From positions 1,736,001 through 1,800,000 of the forward strand of contig NZ_CP132976.1 in assembly GCF_030864005.1 (NCBI RefSeq): a stretch of DNA of 64,000 nt. The letters are read 5' to 3'. The translations under genes were made by a program, and so were the position numbers. The notes beneath the pieces were generated by a model, which searched no databases, was not told the DNA's origin, and saw nothing but the letters and a program-made list of their open reading frames with translations. The stretch comes from Achromobacter seleniivolatilans. GTDB lineage: Bacteria > Pseudomonadota > Gammaproteobacteria > Burkholderiales > Burkholderiaceae_B. Positions 1 through 8,276 of the stretch are shown here, in pieces; the first letter of the stretch is position 1; every line of letters starts with the position of its first letter.

Positions 1-87
1 TGGCCGCAGACTGCAGCGCGGGTGTGGCGCAGCTGGTTCGCATCATATGAGGGCAATCTCGCCTGGCGCTTGCCATTCGATGCCAAA

Positions 88-125
88 GGGGCGGCTAAAT
101 CGTGGAAGACACATCTAACCGCCCC
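88..125 (-). terminator. possible terminator hairpin downstream of the 164-1792 gene
   Basis: Seven-base arms GGGGCGG (88-94) and CCGCCCC (119-125) form an inverted repeat with a long loop. It lies about 40 bases past the stop codon of the minus-strand gene. Only a short T run follows on the minus strand, so termination is uncertain. I recognise nothing else in bases 1-163. Confidence 0.35.
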
Positions 126-163
126 GAAACTATGCAAAGACTACAACTTTGCGCGGAAGTCCC

Positions 164-1792
164 TTACCCCTTCAGCTTCAACACCAATGCCTTCCTATTC
201 TGGTCAAAGGTATAGATTGCCGCCAACGGAATCGCCGTGATCATCATTCCGGACAAAATACCCGACACCTGCGCATTGAACTTGTTAAGCAATGGAACGG
301 AAGCAATCCCTTGGCTAATAACCCGTTGCACATAAACCCCGGCAATTGCCGAAGCCGTACCCAACATAATCACCTGCAGTGACGCGAGTTTGTCGGGGTC
401 ATTGCTCACCAGCACACGCACACTGCGCACGACGCTCAACGTGCTCTCTCGAATAATGGCGTATACGAATGCAGGCATCTTCAAGATCAGTGAGATCAAG
501 ATCTGAGGAATCACACTCAGCGCGCCTGCCACACCCGCTTCGATCCCCAGCGATTTGGCTCGCGCCCAGATCTGGCGTTCTTCAAAGCGTTCACTCAAGG
601 CTGCCGAGATCCGCTCTTTGCTTTCCTTAAGCTCGTTGACCAGGCCATCGCTGGATATGAGTTTGACGCGCTTGAGCTCATCCATGAATACGTCAATCGT
701 CTCAACAACAATTAAACCTACGACTTGCTGGGCGGCCATGGTTGCCCCGGTCAATGCCACGGTCGTGGATATTTCCTTCACGGCTTGGATATGGCCAGCG
801 CGAATGACTTTTTTGCTTTCCGCATAGGCATCATCAACAGCCTTCTTGTCGATGATGTGTTCTGCCTTAGTGCCTGCGATGGTGGCGATAAGCTTGCCGT
901 CGTCGGTCGGGTGCGGGCGGCTGTTTTCAGCGAGCCAACTGTAGACGTCTTGGTCGTTCTTTTGGCTGTTGATGCTGCGGTGCATGTATTTCAGGTTGCC
1001 AGGATCATTCACCACCGCGCCGAACTGTTCGTCGGTCAGACCAATTTTCAGCAGTGTGTCGGCAAAGATCTCCTTGCGCGATGTGATGTGGTCAACGGTG
1101 ACTGTGGTGCCCTTGCTGCGCTCGTAAACCAGAGGCTCATCAGGGTTGTAGCCATTGGCGAACACGGTGCCGTCTGGCGTGTCTCTGGCCGGCTTCATGC
1201 CGCCGTAGTTGCCCATGTGCTCATAGCGGTCTTTACGGTAGAAGTCGTAGTCGTCCGTGAGCTTGTCGTATTTGGCTTGGGCTTGCTGATCCAGAATGCC
1301 ACCCAGCATGAACGCGGCGATTGCACGGCGTACGGCTTCGTTGCGGCACTGGTCGTAAATGTCGTCCATGGACTTGGCAGGCGCGGGCAAGCGGCCACGT
1401 ATGTCCTGCACCATGTCAAAGGTGGACTTATCTACTTCGAAGGTACTGCGAAAATACTGGTGCAGTTTGCCGGCAGACTCTTTCGAGAAGTTCACGGCGG
1501 AAGTCTTAGCGTCGTCAAAATCAAACTCGCGGACGGTGTCCACCACCTTGGCTGTCATGTCCTTGGCGCCGTTCGCCAAATCAATCGCAGCAGCCTTCGA
1601 TTTACGCTGGGCTTCGGCATAGTCGACATTGCGGACCGCAGTCACGGCATTGGCCGACGCATCGACTGCTTTTCCACCCAGGGAGCTTGCGACATCCTTT
1701 AGTGAACTGGCGCCCTCTTCCAGTTTTTCTTTAGCTGCCCCAACGGCATCTTTCAACGAACCAACGCTAAATTTCTTTCCGAACAGCGCCAT
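164..1792 (-). CDS. hypothetical membrane-associated protein with HNH-like motif
   Basis: This encodes 542 residues that I do not recognise as a named family. The ATG at 1792 has an AAGGTCAGG-type ribosome-binding site. Residues 1-110 are Ala/Lys/Asp-rich and probably helical. Residues 231-280 resemble an HNH (beta-beta-alpha metal) nuclease: VDHI at 233-236, NDPGNL at 262-267 and SINSQK at 273-278 match the usual DHI / N-x-x-N-L / N-x-x-K spacing. The C-terminal third (about 340-370, 420-450, 470-525) has several hydrophobic stretches that could span or associate with a membrane. The GC content is visibly lower than in the genes that follow, which suggests acquisition. A toxin, effector or defence role is possible, but no immunity or partner gene is visible at this window edge. 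The open frame is certain; the function is unknown. Confidence 0.75.
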   Translation of the reverse strand: MALFGKKFSVGSLKDAVGAAKEKLEEGASSLKDVASSLGGKAVDASANAVTAVRNVDYAEAQRKSKAAAIDLANGAKDMTAKVVDTVREFDFDDAKTSAVNFSKESAGKLHQYFRSTFEVDKSTFDMVQDIRGRLPAPAKSMDDIYDQCRNEAVRRAIAAFMLGGILDQQAQAKYDKLTDDYDFYRKDRYEHMGNYGGMKPARDTPDGTVFANGYNPDEPLVYERSKGTTVTVDHITSRKEIFADTLLKIGLTDEQFGAVVNDPGNLKYMHRSINSQKNDQDVYSWLAENSRPHPTDDGKLIATIAGTKAEHIIDKKAVDDAYAESKKVIRAGHIQAVKEISTTVALTGATMAAQQVVGLIVVETIDVFMDELKRVKLISSDGLVNELKESKERISAALSERFEERQIWARAKSLGIEAGVAGALSVIPQILISLILKMPAFVYAIIRESTLSVVRSVRVLVSNDPDKLASLQVIMLGTASAIAGVYVQRVISQGIASVPLLNKFNAQVSGILSGMMITAIPLAAIYTFDQNRKALVLKLKG

Positions 1793-2120
1793 GCCTGACC
1801 TTTTTGTATAAATATTTCACAATTCTACACATTGCATCACGCGACACGCTTGGCGCTGTACACACCGGCCATGGATTACGGCGCCACGCTGAACCGCAAC
1901 CTGAACAGCATTTGCCCTGCTAGTGGTTTTCCCTGAAAACCGCCAAAAAGCCCCTTCTCCTAATTCCCAATCCCCATGCACTCCGGTACATTTCGTCCAG
2001 TGGCCTGACCACTGGACCATCAGGCACCATAGCAACATAAGCTCATTCAGACGAATCGCAAGACACGGCATCGCCAGACCTATTACGCTCTACCCCCCGA
2101 ACACTCACCCCGCCGCAACG
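1793..2120. other. divergent intergenic region
   Basis: The 328 bases between the minus-strand HNH-like gene and the plus-strand GntR gene hold the inverted repeat at 1995-2017 and presumably both promoters. I see no further gene here. An in-frame extension of the GntR gene upstream of 2121 starts at a GTG and does not look like coding sequence. Confidence 0.6.
1995..2017. promoter_or_regulatory. putative operator (perfect 9-bp inverted repeat)
   Basis: The arms GTCCAGTGG (1995-2003) and CCACTGGAC (2009-2017) are exact inverted repeats around a 5-base centre. The site lies about 105 bases upstream of the GntR start. FadR-subfamily regulators bind short palindromes, often with TGG...CCA cores, so this is a good candidate for the site of the adjacent regulator. 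Binding is inferred. Confidence 0.55.
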
Positions 2121-2855
2121 ATGACTTCCCTACAGGCCGTAGCCTCCACCCGCCTCTATCGCATGATTGCCGACCAGATCGCCGCGCGCATCAAGGCTGG
2201 CGACTTTCCGGCGGGCGGCAGATTGCCCGCCGAGCGTGAACTGGCGGAACAGTTGCAGGTCAGCCGCGCATCGGTGCGCGAAGCCCTGATCGCGCTGGAA
2301 ATCGAGGGGTATGTGGATGTGCGCGTCGGTACCGGCGTGTTTGTCTGCCAGCCACGGGAAGACGGCCAGTATCAGGACGCAGCACCCGCGCCCGCCGTGG
2401 ACAGCAGCGTTGAAGCGACCGACATCGGCCCGTTCGATCTGCTGGAAACGCGCTTGCTGATCGAACCTGAATGCGCTGCGTTGGCGGCGCAAAAGGCGTC
2501 ACCCGCGCAGATAGCGGTGATTCGCGCGGCGCACGAAGGCATGTCGCTGACCGAATCGCCCAGCGTGCATGACCGCGCCTTCCACAGCGCGATTGGCGCG
2601 GCCTGCGGTAATGCCGCGTTGGCGGCGGCAATCTCGCATATCTGGCATCTGAGCACGCTGAGCCCGGTGTTCCATCGCCTGGAACAGCACTTTGTGACGA
2701 CCAAGGTGTGGAGCGAAGCGCAGAAAGAACACGAACGCATTCTTGCGGCCATTGTCGACCGCGATCCCATCCGCGCGCGTCACGCCATGCATGACCATCT
2801 GGTCGGCATTCTGGCGCGTCTGCGGGAAGACTTCGGCAACGTCGGGATCCGATGA
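2121..2855 (+). CDS. GntR-family (FadR/FCD subfamily) transcriptional regulator
   Basis: This 244-residue protein begins with a GntR winged helix at about residues 5-75, including the AERELAEQLQVSRASVREAL recognition region and a GYVDVRVGTGVFV wing. An FCD ligand-binding domain follows at about 100-235. FCD regulators usually bind organic or sugar acids and relieve repression of a linked catabolic operon. The ATG at 2121 is chosen because the helix-turn-helix begins about ten residues later at the usual place; it has no clear ribosome-binding site. The gene precedes the transporter/enzyme operon starting at 3076 in the same direction, and the 1995-2017 palindrome probably serves its promoter. 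It is most likely the local regulator of that operon. Confidence 0.88.
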   Translation: MTSLQAVASTRLYRMIADQIAARIKAGDFPAGGRLPAERELAEQLQVSRASVREALIALEIEGYVDVRVGTGVFVCQPREDGQYQDAAPAPAVDSSVEATDIGPFDLLETRLLIEPECAALAAQKASPAQIAVIRAAHEGMSLTESPSVHDRAFHSAIGAACGNAALAAAISHIWHLSTLSPVFHRLEQHFVTTKVWSEAQKEHERILAAIVDRDPIRARHAMHDHLVGILARLREDFGNVGIR

Positions 2856-3075
2856 TTTGATTAACGCCTAACCCCCCGGCCAAGCACTCCAGGCCCTCGC
2901 CCTTACCGACTGTGCATGCACCGCCGGCGCACATTGCGCCGCCTGCGGCAAGGGGAGCGGCTTGCCTGCCGCAACGCACCGCATCGCATCAATGCAGCAC
3001 CCAACGAAGGGCAACAAGACCCGCAAGACCCTGTAGTTCGTACGTCAAATACTTAAAACATATCAAGGTGAAAAC

Positions 3076-4581
3076 ATGCAGCTGACCCGTACCGTGAAGC
3101 TAGTGAGCGCGGCGCTATTGGCGCTAGGCGCCCACGCCGCCCAGGCCAATAAGGCTGACAACTCCCTCAACATTGCCTTTGACGCGGCGCCCGCCACGTT
3201 GGACGCATACAAGGAATCGGACCGTCCTGGCCTGGCGCTGGCGCGCATGGTCTTCTCGGGGTTGCTGCAAAAGAATCAGGACACGGGCGAGTTCGGCCCG
3301 GCCATTGCCACGGGCTATAAGTTCGTGGACGACACCACTATCGAACTGCCCATCCGCCGCGACGTGAAGTTTCACGACGGTTCGGTGCTGACCATTGACG
3401 ACGTGCTGTACACGCTCAATCTGGTGTCTTCCGAAGGCTTTAAGGCGCGCTTCCAGAATCAGGTGGCCTGGATCGCCAAGGCGGAAAAAGTGGGTGACGA
3501 CACCGTGCGCATCACGATGAAGACGCCCTATCCGCTGGCGCTGGAAATGCTGTCGGAGAATCTGCCGATCTATCCGCGCAAGTACTACGAAGCCAATCAG
3601 TCGGACATGGGCGCCAAGCCCATCGGCACCGGCCCATATCGTCTGGCGGAAAGCCAGCCGGGCAGCCGTTATGTGTACGAACGTTTTGACGACTACTTCG
3701 GCAACAAGCCTGCCGTGAAGAAACTGGTGGTGCGCGTGCTGCCGGACGCCAACACGCAGTACGCCGAGCTGCTGTCGGGCGGACTGGACTGGATCTGGCG
3801 CGTACCGCCGGACGTGGCCAAGCGCATGGAAAAGACGCCGTCTGTCACCGTCAAAAGCAGCAGCATCATGCGCATCAGCTATATCTCGCTGAACCCGCGC
3901 GCCGATGACGGCAAGTCGCCCTTGGCCAAGCAGGAAGTGCGCCAGGCCATCAACTACGCCATCGACCGCGAAGCGATCCGCAAAGCGCTGGTGGGCGGCG
4001 CGTCCAAGGTCATTAACGCCGCTTGCAACCCGGCCCAGTTCGGCTGCGCGGCCGATGTCCAGACCTATAAATTCGACCCCGCCCGCGCCAAACAACTGCT
4101 GGCCGAGGCCGGTTATCCCAACGGCATCACGCTGGATCTGGTGATCTCCGCGCCGCCGCGCAGCATTCTGGATGCGGCCGCCGCGCAGATGGCGCAGGCC
4201 GGCATCAAGCTGAATCTGGTGGAGCAGCAGTACGGCACCGCCATGACCAACTGGCGCGAAGGCAAGATTGCGCTGCTGTCGTCTAACTGGGGTTCTTACG
4301 GCATTGCGGATGCCGCGCTGTCGACCAGCAACTTCTTCCGTGGCGGCCCCGATGATCAGGCGCGCAATCCCGAAGTCATCAAGTACCTGGAAGCCGCCGA
4401 CACGTCCGTCGATCGCGAGCTGCGCGCCAAGAACTATGCCGCCGCGCAGAAGATCGTCGCCGAGCAGGCGTACTGGGTGCCGTTGTGGAACCACTCGCTT
4501 AACGCCGTGCAAGCCAAAGACTTGAATTTCTCGGTGGATGGCGACGAATTCCCGCGCTTCTACAAGGCCACCTGGAACTGA
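3076..4581 (+). CDS. ABC transporter periplasmic substrate-binding protein (SBP_bac_5, dipeptide/opine type)
   Basis: This 501-residue protein has a Sec signal peptide ending near AHAAQA (residue 24). It then has the family 5 receptor fold, with the N-terminal pattern LDPA-like PATLDAY and the internal RQAINYAIDREAIRKAL motif common to Dpp/Opp receptors. It would capture a peptide, opine or similar organic solute in the periplasm. An AAGGTGA ribosome-binding site lies 9 bases before the ATG. It heads a five-gene importer with permeases at 4682 and 5596 and ATPases at 6469 and 7464. A GC-rich hairpin follows the stop, which often allows higher expression of the receptor than of the membrane parts. 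The substrate cannot be read from the sequence. Confidence 0.92.
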   Translation: MQLTRTVKLVSAALLALGAHAAQANKADNSLNIAFDAAPATLDAYKESDRPGLALARMVFSGLLQKNQDTGEFGPAIATGYKFVDDTTIELPIRRDVKFHDGSVLTIDDVLYTLNLVSSEGFKARFQNQVAWIAKAEKVGDDTVRITMKTPYPLALEMLSENLPIYPRKYYEANQSDMGAKPIGTGPYRLAESQPGSRYVYERFDDYFGNKPAVKKLVVRVLPDANTQYAELLSGGLDWIWRVPPDVAKRMEKTPSVTVKSSSIMRISYISLNPRADDGKSPLAKQEVRQAINYAIDREAIRKALVGGASKVINAACNPAQFGCAADVQTYKFDPARAKQLLAEAGYPNGITLDLVISAPPRSILDAAAAQMAQAGIKLNLVEQQYGTAMTNWREGKIALLSSNWGSYGIADAALSTSNFFRGGPDDQARNPEVIKYLEAADTSVDRELRAKNYAAAQKIVAEQAYWVPLWNHSLNAVQAKDLNFSVDGDEFPRFYKATWN

Positions 4582-4586
4582 TCCGG

Positions 4587-4609
4587 CTTGCCGGCCGTGC
4601 CGGCGCAAG
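4587..4609 (+). other. intercistronic hairpin after the substrate-binding protein gene
   Basis: GCCGGC at 4590-4595 pairs with GCCGGC at 4599-4604, with CTT/AAG flanks across a two-base bulge. There is no T run, so an mRNA-stabilising or attenuating role is likelier than full termination. Confidence 0.35.
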
Positions 4610-4681
4610 TCCCTAGCCTGGCTGGCGCTTCGGCGTCCAGCGGGGTGACGCGCGCCGGTGCTTACCGACAAAGGTTGACCC

Positions 4682-5599
4682 ATGATTGCATTTTTGTTTC
4701 GCCGCTTAGTGGTATCCGCGCTGCTGGTAGTGTTCGTGTCGCTCATCAGTTTTTCGCTGGTGTTTGCCTCGGGCAACCCGGCGGCCCGCCTTGCCGGCGA
4801 AGGCAGCGCGGCCGACGCGGCCCGGCTGTCGCAACAGCACGGCTTTGGTGATCCGATTCTGGTGCAGTACGGCCGCTGGCTGACCGGCGTTGTGCGCGGC
4901 GACTTTGGCGACAGCCTGTATTTCAGCCGCCCCGTCGCCGAACTGCTGGGGCAGCACTTTCCCGCCACCGCCAAGCTGGGGCTGGCGGCGATGCTGTTTG
5001 CGCTGTTGCTGGCGATACCCCTGGGCGTGCTGGCCGGATTGAAAAAAGGCTCACTGGCCGACCGCGCAACCATGATGCTGTCGGCCTGCGCGCAAGCCAT
5101 GCCGCCCTTCTGCCTGGCGTTTCTGTTGATCATCGTCTTTAGCGTGCGCAACCAATGGCTGCCGGCATCCGGCTTTGACACGTGGAAGCACTACGTGATG
5201 CCGGTTGTTGCGCTGGGGCTGTTTGCCATGCCCGCCATGCTGCGGCTGATGAAATCCGAAATGGAAACGGTACTGACCACCGACTACATCCGCACGGCCC
5301 GCGCCATGGGGCTGGGCGGCGCCAGCGTGGTGCTGAAGTACGCGCTGCGCAATGCCTTGCGGCCGCTGGTGTCGCTGGCGGCGGCCCAGATGGGGACGCT
5401 GCTGGCTGGCTCGGTGGTGATCGAAACCGTCTTTGCCATCAATGGCGCGGGCCTGCTGGCCTGGACGTCGATCCTGCGCGGCGACTTTCCCACCATGCAG
5501 GCATTGATCCTGATCTTTGCGCTGATCTATATCGCGCTGACCCTGCTGGCGGACCTGATCAACGGTTGGCTGGACCCACGCGTGCGAGCTGCCACATGA
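4682..5599 (+). CDS. ABC transporter permease, DppB-like
   Basis: This 305-residue inner-membrane permease begins with the first transmembrane helix typical of DppB (residues about 8-30). It then has a periplasmic segment and five more hydrophobic helices. The cytoplasmic EAA-type loop is seen around DYIRTARAMGLGGASVVLKYAL, the contact site for the ATPases. An AAAGG ribosome-binding site precedes the ATG. Its stop overlaps the start of the second permease in an ATGA arrangement, indicating translational coupling. It forms the heterodimeric channel with the 5596-6465 product. Confidence 0.93.
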   Translation: MIAFLFRRLVVSALLVVFVSLISFSLVFASGNPAARLAGEGSAADAARLSQQHGFGDPILVQYGRWLTGVVRGDFGDSLYFSRPVAELLGQHFPATAKLGLAAMLFALLLAIPLGVLAGLKKGSLADRATMMLSACAQAMPPFCLAFLLIIVFSVRNQWLPASGFDTWKHYVMPVVALGLFAMPAMLRLMKSEMETVLTTDYIRTARAMGLGGASVVLKYALRNALRPLVSLAAAQMGTLLAGSVVIETVFAINGAGLLAWTSILRGDFPTMQALILIFALIYIALTLLADLINGWLDPRVRAAT

Positions 5600-6465
5600 G
5601 CACCATCATTTCTGCCCCCCTGCCCGCTGCGGCACGCAGCGGCCGCTTGGCCCGCGCTGGCCGCAACACTGGCCTGATCCTGCTTGCGCTGCTGGTGCTG
5701 GCTGGCCTGCTTGGGCCCTATCTGATTGCGCACGACCCGTATTCGCAGGATTTGCTGGCGCGGCTGCAAGAACCCGTCTGGGGCGAAGGCGGCGACTGGA
5801 ACCATATTTTGGGCACCGACCAGTTGGGCCGCGATGTGCTGGCCCGGGCGCTATACGGTGTGCGCGTGTCAGCCTTGATCGGCTTGTCCGTTGCCTTGAT
5901 GGGCGGGCTGATCGGGACCACGCTGGGCGTCGTCGCCGGCTATTTCGGCGGCGCGGTGGACCGGGCCGTATCTTTCCTGATTACCGCTCGGCTGGCGCTG
6001 CCCATCATTCTGGTGGCGCTGGCCGTGGTGTCGGTCGTGGGCGCATCGCTGACGGTCGTGGTGCTGGTGCTTGGGCTGCTGCTATGGGAACGCTATGCGT
6101 TGGTTGCACGCACCATGGCCGCAGGCCTGCGCAATGCGGAATTCGTGACGGCTTCACGCTTGCAGGGCTGCACCCATCTGCAAATCATCTGGCGCGACAT
6201 CCTGCCCAATCTGGTCGGCAACCTGCTCATCATCGGCACGGTGGACGCCGCCATGGCGATCACGCTGGAAGCCTCGTTGTCGTTCCTGGGCCTGGGCGTG
6301 CCTGCTCCCATGCCGTCGCTGGGCCTGATGATTGCCGAGGGCAAGGAAAACATGCTGTTCCAGCCATCGTTGGTGGTCATTCCCAGCATCGTGCTGTTCG
6401 TGCTGGTGCTGTGCGTGAACCGCGCCGGTGAAACGCTGCGCGCCATTCAGTTGAAAAGGGGTTGA
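5596..6465 (+). CDS. ABC transporter permease, DppC-like
   Basis: This 289-residue inner-membrane permease starts at the ATG overlapping the previous stop codon (ATGA). That start gives the usual DppC length and N-terminal topology, with one helix at about residues 24-46. The loop containing GTDQLGRDVLARALYGVRVS is a strong DppC/OppC signature, and the EAA loop is recognisable near EFVTASRLQGCTHLQIIWRD. It pairs with the DppB-like protein to form the translocation pore. The following ATPase gene begins four bases after its stop. Confidence 0.93.
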   Translation: MSTIISAPLPAAARSGRLARAGRNTGLILLALLVLAGLLGPYLIAHDPYSQDLLARLQEPVWGEGGDWNHILGTDQLGRDVLARALYGVRVSALIGLSVALMGGLIGTTLGVVAGYFGGAVDRAVSFLITARLALPIILVALAVVSVVGASLTVVVLVLGLLLWERYALVARTMAAGLRNAEFVTASRLQGCTHLQIIWRDILPNLVGNLLIIGTVDAAMAITLEASLSFLGLGVPAPMPSLGLMIAEGKENMLFQPSLVVIPSIVLFVLVLCVNRAGETLRAIQLKRG

Positions 6466-6468
6466 ACC

Positions 6469-7467
6469 ATGACGACAACCAGCCATCCCCTGCTGCGCGT
6501 GCAAGACCTGCATATCGACATCCACACTGCCACGCACGCCAAACACGTCGTGCGCGCCGTGGACTTCACGCTGGAACGCGGCAAGACGCTGTGCATCGTG
6601 GGCGAATCCGGTTGCGGAAAATCGCTGACCGCGTTGGCGCTGCTGGATCTGCTGCCTGCGGCCGCCGTGCGGCGCGTGGCCAAGCTGGAATTCGCGGGAC
6701 AGGATCTGGCCACGCTGACGCCGCGCCAGCTGGCGCAGTTGCGCGGTGCGCGCATCGCCATGATCTTTCAGGACCCGATGACGTCCTTGAACCCGGTGTT
6801 TCAGATTGGCACGCAGTTGATCGACGTGCTGCGCCGGCACAAGCGCGTCAGCCGCCGCCAGGCCGCCGAGCGCGCTGAATACCTGCTGCGCCGCGTCGGC
6901 ATCAGCAATCCAGAAGAGCGCATGCGCCAGTATCCGTTTGAACTGTCTGGCGGATTGCGTCAACGCGTCATGATCGCCATGGCGCTGATGTGCGGCCCGG
7001 AACTGCTGATTGCCGATGAACCCACCACTGCACTGGACGTTACGGTGCAGGCCGAACTTCTGGATCTGCTGCGCGACATACAGGCCGAATTTGGTTTGGG
7101 GATGGTGTTCATCTCGCACGACATGGGACTGGTGGCGCGCATTGCCGACCACGTCATCGTGATGTATGCCGGCGACATCGTCGAAGGCGGCAGCGTGCGG
7201 GACGTATTGGCGCATCCCAGCCACCCCTACACGGCCATGCTGCTGAACTGCATTCCGCAACCTGGGCGCACCGCTCCCCGCAGTGACCTGCCCACCATCG
7301 CGGGCGCCGTACCGTCGCTGGACACCGCCATCATCGGCTGCGCCTTTCGTGAACGTTGCCCGGTGGCAGAACCGCGCTGCGCGCAGCCCTTTGCCGCCCG
7401 GGTGCAGGGCGAACACCGCTGCCTCTGTGTAAAACCGGGCGCCATGCGCTCAGGAGCCCCGGCATGA
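6469..7467 (+). CDS. ABC transporter ATP-binding protein, DppD-like
   Basis: This 332-residue ATPase has Walker A GESGCGKS (about residues 45-52), the signature LSGGLRQRV, Walker B LLIADEP and a downstream switch His in FISHD. A C-terminal oligopeptide/dipeptide extension contains CAFRERCP, a Cys pattern typical of DppD/OppD proteins. It energises uptake together with the DppF-like partner, whose ATG overlaps its stop codon. The length is normal for the family. Confidence 0.94.
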   Translation: MTTTSHPLLRVQDLHIDIHTATHAKHVVRAVDFTLERGKTLCIVGESGCGKSLTALALLDLLPAAAVRRVAKLEFAGQDLATLTPRQLAQLRGARIAMIFQDPMTSLNPVFQIGTQLIDVLRRHKRVSRRQAAERAEYLLRRVGISNPEERMRQYPFELSGGLRQRVMIAMALMCGPELLIADEPTTALDVTVQAELLDLLRDIQAEFGLGMVFISHDMGLVARIADHVIVMYAGDIVEGGSVRDVLAHPSHPYTAMLLNCIPQPGRTAPRSDLPTIAGAVPSLDTAIIGCAFRERCPVAEPRCAQPFAARVQGEHRCLCVKPGAMRSGAPA

Positions 7468-8276
7468 ACGCTCAACCCGCCACCCCCGCCAGCATCAGCC
7501 TCAACTCCCTGTCATTCCAATACGGCCGCGCCAGCCTGTTCTCGCGCCGCCCCGCGCCGCGCATCCTGCACGACATCGACCTGCATGTGCCCGCCGGCCA
7601 GACGATCGGGCTAGTGGGCGAATCCGGTAGCGGAAAGTCCACCATCGCCAAGCTGATGCTGGGTCTGCTGGCACCGACCCAAGGCGAAGCGCTGCTGGAC
7701 GGCCGCCCTTTGACCGCCATGCCGGCACGGGCCCGCGCCCGTCGCATTCAGATGGTGTTCCAAGACCCCTATTCGTCCTTGAACCCGCGCCGCACCATCA
7801 ACGAGATATTGACGGCGCCGCTGCGCGTTCACGGCATCGGCGATGCCCAGTCGCGGGCCGCTTCCGTGCGCCGGATGATGGACGCCGTTGGATTGGTTCC
7901 CGCCTTTGCGGCGCGCTTTCCGCGTGAACTGTCGGGTGGACAGAGGCAGCGTGTGGCGATCGCTCGCGCCCTGATGCTGGAACCGCAGTTGTTGATCTGC
8001 GATGAGCCGACCTCCGCGCTGGACGTCTCGGTTCAAGCTCAGATCCTGAACCTGTTGATGGAACTGCAACGCGAACGCGGCTTGGGTTATCTGTTTATCA
8101 GCCACAACCTGGCCGTAGTGCAGCACATTGCGGACCAGATCGTGGTGCTGCAAGGCGGGCGCGTCGTCGAACGCGGCTCGGCCGATCAAGTGTATTTTTC
8201 GCCTACCCATCCGTACACGCGCCAGTTGATCGGCGCGACTCTGGCCGTACCGCAAGAGCAGGAGTTGGCCGCATGA
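7464..8276 (+). CDS. ABC transporter ATP-binding protein, DppF-like
   Basis: This 270-residue ATPase begins at the ATG overlapping the previous stop (ATGA). It carries Walker A GESGSGKST, the signature LSGGQRQRVAIAR and Walker B LLICDEPTSALD. It is the second nucleotide-binding subunit of the Dpp/Opp-type importer. It is shorter than many DppF proteins (about 320 residues), mainly because the C-terminal oligopeptide extension is short, ending shortly after HPYTRQL. The next gene again overlaps by four bases. Confidence 0.92.
   Translation: MNAQPATPASISLNSLSFQYGRASLFSRRPAPRILHDIDLHVPAGQTIGLVGESGSGKSTIAKLMLGLLAPTQGEALLDGRPLTAMPARARARRIQMVFQDPYSSLNPRRTINEILTAPLRVHGIGDAQSRAASVRRMMDAVGLVPAFAARFPRELSGGQRQRVAIARALMLEPQLLICDEPTSALDVSVQAQILNLLMELQRERGLGYLFISHNLAVVQHIADQIVVLQGGRVVERGSADQVYFSPTHPYTRQLIGATLAVPQEQELAA

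Noticed and set aside
1-60. GTTCG-containing stretch that could recall a tRNA T-arm
   Set aside because: No acceptor or anticodon arms can be folded around it.
725-1702. Long plus-strand open frame opposite the HNH-like gene
   Set aside because: The minus-strand frame has the ribosome-binding site, a continuous domain pattern and an HNH-like motif; the opposite frame has no recognisable protein features.
3124-5181. 685-codon open frame on the minus strand
   Set aside because: It is antisense to the receptor and permease genes, whose motifs and signal peptide are clear. Long antisense frames are expected in high-GC DNA.
6154-7416. 420-codon minus-strand open frame
   Set aside because: It is His/Gln-rich shadow sequence opposite the ABC ATPase gene, without a start signal or motif.
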